In this document: piece by piece, positions 33,350 through 41,557 of the stretch
Position numbering within the stretch: the stretch's first letter is position 1
Layout of the letters: each line of letters begins with the position of its first letter
From: an uncultured Peptococcaceae bacterium
Lineage (GTDB): Bacteria > Bacillota > Limnochordia > Darwinibacteriales > Darwinibacteriaceae
DNA: 60,826 nt
Direction of reading: 5' to 3'
NCBI GenBank assembly: GCA_937988745.1
Contig: CALKAR010000315.1
Coordinates: 1 to 60,826, forward strand
The notes under the pieces: generated by a model
The model's input: only the letters and a program-made list of their open reading frames with translations
The model's database searches: none
Told to the model about the DNA's origin: nothing
Position numbers and translations under genes: made by a program

Positions 33350-34637
33350 TTACCCTGTCCTCCCCATAGGGCCACAGAATTGAAACCGACACCTTTCCTA
33401 GATCAAGATAATCATTGGCCGCCTGCTGTACATCATCCACGGTAAGAGATTGAAGTACATTCAAGTACTTAAGATAGGGAGTCTTATTAAAATAATGGAT
33501 GATATAGCTGTTGGCCACATATTCGAGTGAATCGAAAGCTGCAATAAAGCTTCCATAAAGCTGCCGCTTTAGACGTTCTACATCGGCTTCAGAGATAGGA
33601 CCTTTCTGCACTTCCTGGACAATTTCCTTCATTTCTTCAACGAAACGCTCAGGATCGTCGGTCTCGGAAGTCACCAAGGAATAGCTGTACTGCGGTGTGC
33701 TGGAAAAGCTGGCATCAAAGGAATCGTCTATCAAACCCTCATTATAGAGGCGCTCGAAATATGGAGAACTCCTTGCAGCAACTAAACGCCAAACTATGCC
33801 CATAGCAAGCTGACGACGAAGGTTTTCGTATCCGTCTTCCACAGGTGTATTCTTAAATCCCATGGCACAGCGAGGACGAGAGATGGCGAGCCGATCTTCT
33901 ACCCACTCTTGGTGTACACTTATTGGTTCTTCCGGATAGAATCTTCTTCCTAAAGGCTGAGCTGCACCGTTCCAGTTAGGGAAATTTTCCTGTACTACCT
34001 GAAGGACCTGCTCCGGATCAACGTCACCGGCAACAAACAGGGCCATGTTAGAAGCCTGGTAGAAGGTGCGGTAGCACTTCAATAGCCAGTCGACCGTGAC
34101 CGAATTGACTGATTCAGGAGTCCCGCCGATATCTATGCGAATGGGGTGCTTGTGGTACAGAGCATTGAGGAGATTCTTGTGGAGGCGGCGCTCTGGGTGA
34201 TCATCATACATGCGCAGCTCCTGCACAATAATCCCCTTTTCTTTTTCGACGTTCTCTTCAGTCAAATAGGGATGCATCACAAAATTAACCAGCTGCCCCA
34301 GTGCCTCATACACATGATCCACAGTGGAAAACAAATAAGTGGTCTGTGTATAGCTGGTAAAGGCATTTACAGAGGCTCCCCACTCTGCGAAGCGATCAAA
34401 GACATTGCCCTCTTCCTCTTCAAACAGCTTATGTTCCAGGAAATGGGCGATTCCATCGGGTACTTCCACCACACCTTCTCCCGGCACCTCGAATTTCGAG
34501 TCTAGGGAACCATAGTTGGTGGACAGAATGGCATATTTCTTGACAAAGCCCGGTTTGGGCAGAATCGCATAATGAAGGCCATTGGGGAGATACCCCGTGA
34601 ACAGTTCTTCCCCAGTAGGTGTCTTGATTCGTTCCAC
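33336..34637 (-). CDS. M16-family zinc peptidase (YmfH-like)
   Basis: A 433-residue inverzincin-type protein with the intact zinc motif HFLEHKLFE and distal glutamate in KEKGIIVQELRMYDDHPE. Two M16 domains are present, and the second half has R/Y residues for substrate binding (RLYNEGLIDDSFDA). In B. subtilis, YmfF and YmfH are linked to 5-aminopentanol modification of EF-P. I prefer the GTG at 34637, 8 nt after AAGGAG; an in-frame GTG 9 bases upstream overlaps this site. It pairs with the inactive partner upstream. Confidence 0.88.
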   Translation of the reverse strand: MERIKTPTGEELFTGYLPNGLHYAILPKPGFVKKYAILSTNYGSLDSKFEVPGEGVVEVPDGIAHFLEHKLFEEEEGNVFDRFAEWGASVNAFTSYTQTTYLFSTVDHVYEALGQLVNFVMHPYLTEENVEKEKGIIVQELRMYDDHPERRLHKNLLNALYHKHPIRIDIGGTPESVNSVTVDWLLKCYRTFYQASNMALFVAGDVDPEQVLQVVQENFPNWNGAAQPLGRRFYPEEPISVHQEWVEDRLAISRPRCAMGFKNTPVEDGYENLRRQLAMGIVWRLVAARSSPYFERLYNEGLIDDSFDASFSSTPQYSYSLVTSETDDPERFVEEMKEIVQEVQKGPISEADVERLKRQLYGSFIAAFDSLEYVANSYIIHYFNKTPYLKYLNVLQSLTVDDVQQAANDYLDLGKVSVSILWPYGEDRVSEQG

Positions 34638-34642
34638 AAACG

Positions 34643-35911
34643 TCACTCCTTCCCCGCGGTGCCCTTCAGTACATAAACAGTATCAAGCTGAAGCCCTTGA
34701 GCAGCCTGGCGCACTTCTTCTATTGTTACGCTCTGAATGGCCTGCAGAACATCATCAAAGCTGCGCATCTCCCCATTGACCAGACCGATCAAGTTCCGGT
34801 CAATTACCGAAGCAGGGTCATCAGCCATCGAAACGATACTGCTGCAGAGCCCTGTCTTAGTCTGCTCAAGCTCTTCTTTTGTGATATCGCCATTTTGAAG
34901 AGCGCTCACTTGTTCCTTAATGATCTGCACGGTCCGATCCACTGTCTTCCCATCGATACCTGCATTGATAGTCAGAACTCCCTTAGTGCCCTCCACAAAG
35001 GAACCGACATAGTATGCTAGACTTGCCCGCTCCCGCACATTCACAAACAGCTTAGAATGGGGGAAAGCGCCCAGTATACCGTTGCAGACAAGCAAACCGT
35101 AATAGTTAGGATCCAAGTAGCGCTGAGCAGTGCGGTAGGTCAAGACCAAAACCGACTGCTGAGCCTGCATCTCTTCTACATGGAAGCGCTCTTCAGTTAC
35201 TTCCCTAGTTGTGATTGGCTGCAGTTCTTTTATTTCGCCACGAGGGAACTCGAGCCGGGCAATCTCATTTGCGAGGAGATCAAGATTGCGTCCCACGAGA
35301 AAGATGTCGATGGGGCTGTGCTCCAAAAGGCTCTGGTAGTACTGATATTCTTCATGGTTTTCCAGAGCAGCGATCTCTGGCACACTGCCGTAGCGGTAAA
35401 CACCATAAGGTTCGTCAGGACACATAAATTCTACAGCCCTGGCCATGGCATACGCCCGCTTGTTGTTGACCAAACCTTCTACTTCTCGGCGGAGATTGAG
35501 CTTTTCTTGGTCGAAGTACTCAGGAACAAAGGCGTCGCCATCTGTCACCGGGTTAGTGGCTATATCCCAGAAGGTTTCGAGCCCCCGCTGCCAGTTTTCC
35601 TCTCCGCCAGGCAAGAGACTGGGATCAACCATATCGAAAAAGAACTCTAGAAGCTGCCGCTCACCGATTTTCAGCACATCGGAGCTGAAACCGGCTGCAT
35701 GGAGATATTCCAGCTCCCGGGCGATTTGGCGCGTTGAGGGAAACTTCTGTGAACCACGCTTCACCAGCGCCGGAATCAATGCTGTCGCAGCGGCGGTATC
35801 GCGGGACAAATCCTGCTGGATAATCATCTTGCAGGTGACTGTATTGAATTTATCTGTCTCGCAGAGGTGCAAACGCACCCCCGAACCCAAGTTGCAGTGC
35901 GTAAAATCCAA
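34643..35911 (-). CDS. M16-family inactive partner protein (YmfF-like)
   Basis: A 422-residue M16-fold protein that lacks the HxxEH zinc motif at the expected place (ALIPALVKRGSQKFPSTRQI), like YmfF. It retains the second-half signatures GAFPHSKLFVNVRERASLAYYV and GIDGKTVDRTVQIIKEQV. Active/inactive pairs are usual for this peptidase group. TTG start, 7 nt after GGGAGGAA, which lies in the addA stop region. It immediately follows addA and precedes the YmfH-like gene. Confidence 0.87.
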   Translation of the reverse strand: MDFTHCNLGSGVRLHLCETDKFNTVTCKMIIQQDLSRDTAAATALIPALVKRGSQKFPSTRQIARELEYLHAAGFSSDVLKIGERQLLEFFFDMVDPSLLPGGEENWQRGLETFWDIATNPVTDGDAFVPEYFDQEKLNLRREVEGLVNNKRAYAMARAVEFMCPDEPYGVYRYGSVPEIAALENHEEYQYYQSLLEHSPIDIFLVGRNLDLLANEIARLEFPRGEIKELQPITTREVTEERFHVEEMQAQQSVLVLTYRTAQRYLDPNYYGLLVCNGILGAFPHSKLFVNVRERASLAYYVGSFVEGTKGVLTINAGIDGKTVDRTVQIIKEQVSALQNGDITKEELEQTKTGLCSSIVSMADDPASVIDRNLIGLVNGEMRSFDDVLQAIQSVTIEEVRQAAQGLQLDTVYVLKGTAGKE

Positions 35912-35913
35912 AG

Positions 35914-38900
35914 CTATTCCTCCCATCTCAAACAATCAGTGCAGCCTGGTGCTGCAGGAAAGGCCGCCGGGCCCGCTTGTTCCCCAGCGATAATCTGACT
36001 GCAGACGGCAGCGATATCTGTCTCAATGGCGGTTACATCAAGTTCAGAACCATCGAGAGAAAAGACTTTATTGGGAATCAAGAAGTAAGCCTGCGAGCGC
36101 ACCACTGAACGCCCGAATAGCTTGGCCATGGCCCAGGCATATGTGCGCAGCTGCCAGCGGTACTTCTCACCCTCTAAGTCGACATCCTCAGGCTTAATCC
36201 AGTTTGACTTGAAGTCCACTATTTCCAAGCCCGCTTCATCGATAAACACCTGGTCCACAGTCCCATTGATGACAAACTGAGTACCAGATCCATTGAGAGG
36301 CAGGGCAAAATCATATTCGCGGTAGAACACTCCACCTGCCTGGACCCTCTGGAAGAAAGAACTTTCTAGGTACGGCTGAATAATGCGCTCCACATCGCGG
36401 CGTTGACCTGGTGTGAGCACTACGCCTTCGGAAGCAGCGGCAAACTCAATCAAAGGATCCAGCTCCTGCGGATCAGTGATCCGCTCACAAACCCTGTGTA
36501 CGATATTCCCCCGTTCGAGAGCTGTGAGTGTCGCAGTTCTCCCTCTTGTCTCGACTTGCCTCCCTAAGTCCCGCATCTGTTCAGGAATGCCTAGGATATA
36601 GCGAAGGTAGTAGCACCTCGGACAACGGTCGTAAACCATCAGCGCCGTAACCGAAAAACTCACCTGAGTATAGCTTGGTGCAAGCGGCGCTAGACGTTCT
36701 AGAGGCTCGGATACAGCAGCTGCAAGTTCAGGCAGCGGCAGCACTTCTTGCTCAGGCTCGGCCTCTAAGATGGGAACAGTATCATACAAACTGCCGCGAA
36801 CGCGGGGCAGCGTATCGCAGATCCATTCCCACCAGCTTCCTTTACTCGAGGCCCCATTGATACCACAGATAAACAATTCCTCTTCGGCTCGGGTGACTGC
36901 CACATAGAGTAGGCGGCGGGCCTCGCTCAGCTCCTCATACGTGTTTAACTCTGCTGCCTTATCATAGAGAGCAGTCCCTTTATACGCTAAACCGACTTCA
37001 GGGTGGTACAAGATCAAATCGCTTGTGTTCCTAGTCAATCGCCCATTAGTATCAGGTACGAACACCACAGGGAATTCCAACCCTTTAGAACCATGCACCG
37101 TGCGAATCGTTACTACGTCGGCATACTCTGCATCAAGCTGGGCTTCGCTCTCATCATCGCTGCGGCTCCGAACTGCGGCGATGTACTGAAGCTGATCTGC
37201 ACAAGAAACATGGCTCCGTACAAATAGGTCCCAGCTCTGGGCAAGCAGTTTCTGCACATTAGCTGCTTTCTGTTCACCAAAGGGTTCCTGGGCAATTGTA
37301 TTAATATAGTCTGTCCGCTCCAGCATTTCCTGCATCACATATGGGGCAGGCTTAGTTCTGATCAGTTCTGCTAGGGCGGCCCGATCTTGTTCTGCCTTCA
37401 GCACCGCACGGCGGTCTGATTTTGTCATAGACTCACGGCTGTTCTGCTGTTCCCAAAACAAGCCGGCGTCAGAGACATTGTAGAAAGGGGAGCGCAGTAC
37501 GGCCAACTTCGCGACAAGATCCCCTCCATCTTCCAACCAGGCGAAATAGTTGAGAATATCCTGCACTTCTTGGCGAGAATAAAATCCGCGCCCACTCAGG
37601 TTTACATAAGGAACCCCGGCCGCCTGCAGAGCCCTTTCATAAATGCGCATATTAGTCCGAGTACGGAAAAGCAGAGAAATATCTTGGTAGCTGTATTTTC
37701 CCGAGTTTACTAAAGCCTGAATATGCAGGGCTATCTGCTCTGCTTCTAACTGACGAGCTTCTTCAAGATTCATGTCTTCAACTTCGCTTACCAAGAGGTG
37801 CACCTTGGGCTCCCCTGTTGCTGGGCGCTTAGGATTGCTGGGTGTGTAACCAATTGGGTCGCCCTGCATCAACTCGCTAAAGAAATCATTGGTGAACTCA
37901 ATAATCTCGGAACGAGATCGGAAATTGTCGCTTAAAGGAATCACCCTGCCAGACCCCTTAATTGCCTGCTGTGTTTCTATAAATACCCCGACCTCAGCAC
38001 CTCTAAAACGATAGATAGATTGCTTCGGATCACCCACAACAAAGAGTTTGGCTCCCTCGCTGCACAAAGAGTCTACAATCTGCTTCTGCAGGGGATTGGT
38101 ATCTTGGAACTCGTCGACCATGATGTGGCGGAAACCATAATTTTTCACAACCTCATGGTCAGCTAGGAGGCGCGCAGCCAGCAGCTCGAGATCATTAAAA
38201 TCTAAAAGGCCGTTCTTCCTTTTAAGAGTGGTGAACTTGCTGTGCACTTTCTCTAAGATTTCACCAATCTGCTTTACAACCACGCTGCCCTGTCGTTCCC
38301 GAAGAAATAACCGTACATCCTCAATTTTCTCTTTCACTGGTTCTACTACTACCTTCAGCTTACCCCAGTTTCCGCCGAGAAAACCCTCCAGCGACTCCAG
38401 CCCATCTTCAATAAATAACTCATCCATGCTGGTGAGATCGAGCCTGATTGCGGGCCAGCGTTCTTTCAGATCCGAAATCACCCCAAGCTTGTTTTCGGTC
38501 AGTCTATGATGGAAGATCTCTACAAGGAATTCATCTACCGTCCAGCAGAGTTCCTGCACTGCGCTGTGCACATCAGGTGTGGGATGATCCTGCTGGAAGT
38601 TCAGGTCACCGCGGCTGAGCATCTCCTTATACAGCTGATAAATCAGATCAACTGCATGGGCAGAAGTACGGAACTCTTCTTCAAGTTCACACGTGGAAAG
38701 CACTTCACTGATCACCTGTACAAGCAGGGTATCGGCTTCCCACTCCTCCGCTACTCGACAGCGGGGGTCAATGCCCGCCTCCCGTGGATGTTCCAAAACG
38801 ATTCGCTGGCAGAGGCTGTGGATTGTTGAAATCTGCGCCGATTCGATCAGATCCTGCAGGTGGGGCAGGGATTGACGGATCCTATCTTTCATTTCTTGAG

Positions 38901-39081
38901 CTGCCTTTTTCGTGAATGTAATGGCAGCGATTTGGTCAACAGTAAAACCGTTATTGAGCAGGTATATATAGCGTTCTACCAAGACCTTGGTTTTGCCCGA
39001 GCCGGCTCCTGCCGTCACAGCTGTGTCCTGGGCAATACTTTGAATGGCCTGTCGCTGCTCTTCAGTTGGATCAAAACTCAT
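35914..39081 (-). CDS. addA: AddA-type helicase/nuclease subunit
   Basis: Subunit of the double-strand-break-processing AddAB helicase-nuclease. The 1055 residues have UvrD/RecB helicase motifs (Q-motif FDPTEEQRQAIQ, Walker A VTAGAGSGKTKV, MVDEFQDTNPLQ, DPKQSIYRFRGAE, TVHGSKGLEFPVV, LLYVAVTRAEEELF) and a C-terminal RecB nuclease domain (GTVDQVF.., IVDFKSNW). Two CxxC pairs, 820/823 and 1047/1050, surround the nuclease domain as in Fe-S nucleases, which is unusual for AddA. ATG preceded by GGGAGGTG. It overlaps addB by 4 bp (ATGA). Confidence 0.9.
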   Translation of the reverse strand: MSFDPTEEQRQAIQSIAQDTAVTAGAGSGKTKVLVERYIYLLNNGFTVDQIAAITFTKKAAQEMKDRIRQSLPHLQDLIESAQISTIHSLCQRIVLEHPREAGIDPRCRVAEEWEADTLLVQVISEVLSTCELEEEFRTSAHAVDLIYQLYKEMLSRGDLNFQQDHPTPDVHSAVQELCWTVDEFLVEIFHHRLTENKLGVISDLKERWPAIRLDLTSMDELFIEDGLESLEGFLGGNWGKLKVVVEPVKEKIEDVRLFLRERQGSVVVKQIGEILEKVHSKFTTLKRKNGLLDFNDLELLAARLLADHEVVKNYGFRHIMVDEFQDTNPLQKQIVDSLCSEGAKLFVVGDPKQSIYRFRGAEVGVFIETQQAIKGSGRVIPLSDNFRSRSEIIEFTNDFFSELMQGDPIGYTPSNPKRPATGEPKVHLLVSEVEDMNLEEARQLEAEQIALHIQALVNSGKYSYQDISLLFRTRTNMRIYERALQAAGVPYVNLSGRGFYSRQEVQDILNYFAWLEDGGDLVAKLAVLRSPFYNVSDAGLFWEQQNSRESMTKSDRRAVLKAEQDRAALAELIRTKPAPYVMQEMLERTDYINTIAQEPFGEQKAANVQKLLAQSWDLFVRSHVSCADQLQYIAAVRSRSDDESEAQLDAEYADVVTIRTVHGSKGLEFPVVFVPDTNGRLTRNTSDLILYHPEVGLAYKGTALYDKAAELNTYEELSEARRLLYVAVTRAEEELFICGINGASSKGSWWEWICDTLPRVRGSLYDTVPILEAEPEQEVLPLPELAAAVSEPLERLAPLAPSYTQVSFSVTALMVYDRCPRCYYLRYILGIPEQMRDLGRQVETRGRTATLTALERGNIVHRVCERITDPQELDPLIEFAAASEGVVLTPGQRRDVERIIQPYLESSFFQRVQAGGVFYREYDFALPLNGSGTQFVINGTVDQVFIDEAGLEIVDFKSNWIKPEDVDLEGEKYRWQLRTYAWAMAKLFGRSVVRSQAYFLIPNKVFSLDGSELDVTAIETDIAAVCSQIIAGEQAGPAAFPAAPGCTDCLRWEE

Positions 39082-41540
39082 CCTACCCCCACCTCCCGAC
39101 GGCTGATTCCTTGGTAGGCACAATAAGTGCAAATACGACTGGATGCTGGTTCAGGCGGAAATTCTCCCGCGAAAATCCGTTCTAAAATACCGCGAATGGT
39201 TTCCCGGAAAAACTCAATCTGCTGGGCAAACGCATCTGCGTCTAGACAGTTGTCACCCTTGCGGAGCAGCAGCTGTTTCGTCCAGTCATCCCGGAAAATC
39301 CCGACGCGCTTGGCATCCTGCGTGAGGTAATATGCCACGCCTACGTTTTCTGCCTGCGGGAAAAGCTCCTGCGCAGCCAATAAGTAAGTCGCGATCTGCA
39401 CCTCTTTGCCGATGCGCACGTCCTTCAGCGTTGGACCACTGCCTGTCTTGTAATCATAAAGCACGTAACTGCCATTGGGGCCGACATCAATCCGGTCGAT
39501 TACGCCCCGCAGCTGCACTATCCCTTCAGGAAGTTCGATTTCCAACCCACTGAAACGCTTCTCCAAGTAAGTAGGACGCCAGCCCATATTTGTAAGTTCT
39601 AGGTCCTTGCGGATAAAGCGGCGCATCATCTGCAGAATGCGCTTGGGAACGGGCAGAGAACGCTCTTCATAATGCTCTCTTACGAGTTTTTCAATCTCAA
39701 GCTGTCCTTGGGAAATATCAGGCAGCGGACCCTGAGCATGGTCTGTCCAAAACTGCTGCAGAATCTTGTGCACAATATTGCCCTCATCCAAGGCAGAAAG
39801 CTCTAACGACTCTTCTTCAAAAGGCTCGAGCCCTAAGACAAAGGAACAAAAGAACTGATAAGGACAGCGAGCATACATATTTAGCTGTGATGTACTTAAA
39901 CCATCCCGTAGAATGCGTTCGCGGATTTTTTCTATAACAGCTACATCCTGGAGAATACCAGGCTGTCCTTTGTTATGGAAGAAATACCTCCGGGAATCTT
40001 CGCTGGTCCCAGACCGGCGGACATGGCGCTCGGCAGCTGGAAGGACCGACGAAGGCAGGTTTAACTTCCCTTCATGATCCGTTTCTGGATAGTAGAAGAA
40101 AATCTGGTCAGCGGAATTGGTGATCAGCTTGTACACTGTTTCCGCATCATCGGCTGCTTTGAGGCGAGTCAACCAGTGGCGCCGCCCGGCCTTCGGAACA
40201 GCCCCTTGAATCATGCCCCCCACATGCAGAGCTGTAAAACCACCTGCACCTAATCGGTTGATTGGAAGCACCGTCACCCGGTCAGCGAAGCTTCTGACCG
40301 GATTTATCTGATAGTTCTCTGCGAGAAGCTCAAACAGCTGGGCAAAGCGTTCAAGGCTTCCTTCCCCAGAGACTAATTCCAAATCATCTAAGATAAACTG
40401 CAGTGCATCCCAGCTTTTCAGGAACTCGGCACGCTGAAAGAAGTTCTCTACGGGCCAAACATCTAACGGGAAGTTAGCTAAAAACGTCCGCAGAGCTTGT
40501 GCATGATTCTTAAGGGACTGGGCGGGAACTAGCTGGCTGAACTCTCGCAGAAGCTCAAAGACTTTCTGCCAGCCAGGATGTGGGCCTAGATATTCAGTCC
40601 ACGCGGGTAATCCCTCCAAAGGAGGGGCTAAGCGGAGTGCTCTGCGCTCTTCCCCAGTTAGAGCAAAAGGCAGTCCCCAACCTGGCGTTGTTAAGAGCAG
40701 AAGATGGTTCTTACTCCACCCTTCCACCTCGCCTTGAAGAAGCGCTGCTATCGCCCTTCCCAAAGGCAGGTCACTCAAGCTTTCAGCCGGCATATTCCAA
40801 GGAATGCCCCATTTCTGGAAAACAGGAATCAAAAGAGCCTCATACTCACGCGGTTCAGGAAAAGCTGCCGCAATTTCGCTGGGCTTAACACCCATTTCCA
40901 ACTGGCGGCGGATAGCTGAGGCCAATTCCTCAACCTCAGTCTGCGGATCAAGTGCTGCAGTAACTGAGACCGCGGGTTCTCTCACGGCTGGTGTGCGCTC
41001 GATAAATTTCTTACCTTCAACCACCTGGACCAGAAACTGCCGCTCTAAGGGCGTAAGTTCCTGCGGCCCGATAAGTTCAACCTGGCTGAAAGCTTGAAGA
41101 AAAGCAGAGCCCCCCTCCTGCCGCAGAACCTGCATAGCTGTACGAATTTGGCCAGGGCTGTCCAACACCCTGTACTCCTTCAAAAGGTCGTGGTATGCGC
41201 TGTACAGCTGTTCTACTTCTGGCTGGGCAGCATCAGGCAGTGCTTTCCAGGTCAGCTCTCCCACGTCCAACTGGCGGATCAGCCATTGAATTTCTTGGGC
41301 AAACCCAGGATAATGGGCAATAGATCCGAAGAACTCCAGTTCGTCGGCTAGCTGTCCCACTGCTTCCCATACCGCAGCAGCTTCTAACACCCAATCCTCA
41401 CGGTACACAACGGCTCCTTCCCGCAGAATGCGGGCAGCCAAGGCCTTCAAGGTAATGGGATGGTTTTTTCCTCCACTTTGAAAAGCCTGCCTGCGCCATT
41501 CGGCCAAGAATTGGGCCGGAACGATCTGCAGCACCCTCAT
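39078..41540 (-). CDS. addB: AddB-like nuclease subunit, short form
   Basis: The 820-residue partner of AddA. It has a C-terminal RecB-type nuclease (LDEGNIVHKILQQFW, LRGVIDRIDVGPNG, VLYDYKTGSG) bordered by cysteines 559 and 565 and 804/807. The fourth Fe-S ligand expected at 813 is Ser (AGC, one base from TGC). Typical AddB is near 1160 residues; here the N-terminal pseudo-helicase region is short and without a Walker A. ATG at 41540 has GAGGAG 8 nt upstream. An AdnA/RexB-like assignment is the alternative. Confidence 0.82.
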   Translation of the reverse strand: MRVLQIVPAQFLAEWRRQAFQSGGKNHPITLKALAARILREGAVVYREDWVLEAAAVWEAVGQLADELEFFGSIAHYPGFAQEIQWLIRQLDVGELTWKALPDAAQPEVEQLYSAYHDLLKEYRVLDSPGQIRTAMQVLRQEGGSAFLQAFSQVELIGPQELTPLERQFLVQVVEGKKFIERTPAVREPAVSVTAALDPQTEVEELASAIRRQLEMGVKPSEIAAAFPEPREYEALLIPVFQKWGIPWNMPAESLSDLPLGRAIAALLQGEVEGWSKNHLLLLTTPGWGLPFALTGEERRALRLAPPLEGLPAWTEYLGPHPGWQKVFELLREFSQLVPAQSLKNHAQALRTFLANFPLDVWPVENFFQRAEFLKSWDALQFILDDLELVSGEGSLERFAQLFELLAENYQINPVRSFADRVTVLPINRLGAGGFTALHVGGMIQGAVPKAGRRHWLTRLKAADDAETVYKLITNSADQIFFYYPETDHEGKLNLPSSVLPAAERHVRRSGTSEDSRRYFFHNKGQPGILQDVAVIEKIRERILRDGLSTSQLNMYARCPYQFFCSFVLGLEPFEEESLELSALDEGNIVHKILQQFWTDHAQGPLPDISQGQLEIEKLVREHYEERSLPVPKRILQMMRRFIRKDLELTNMGWRPTYLEKRFSGLEIELPEGIVQLRGVIDRIDVGPNGSYVLYDYKTGSGPTLKDVRIGKEVQIATYLLAAQELFPQAENVGVAYYLTQDAKRVGIFRDDWTKQLLLRKGDNCLDADAFAQQIEFFRETIRGILERIFAGEFPPEPASSRICTYCAYQGISRREVGVG

Positions 41541-41557
41541 GAAACCACTCCTCATAT

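Noticed and set aside
35057..35650. 197-codon open frame antisense to the YmfF-like gene
   Set aside because: Shadow of a real M16 gene on the other strand; composition is not protein-like and no start signal is present.
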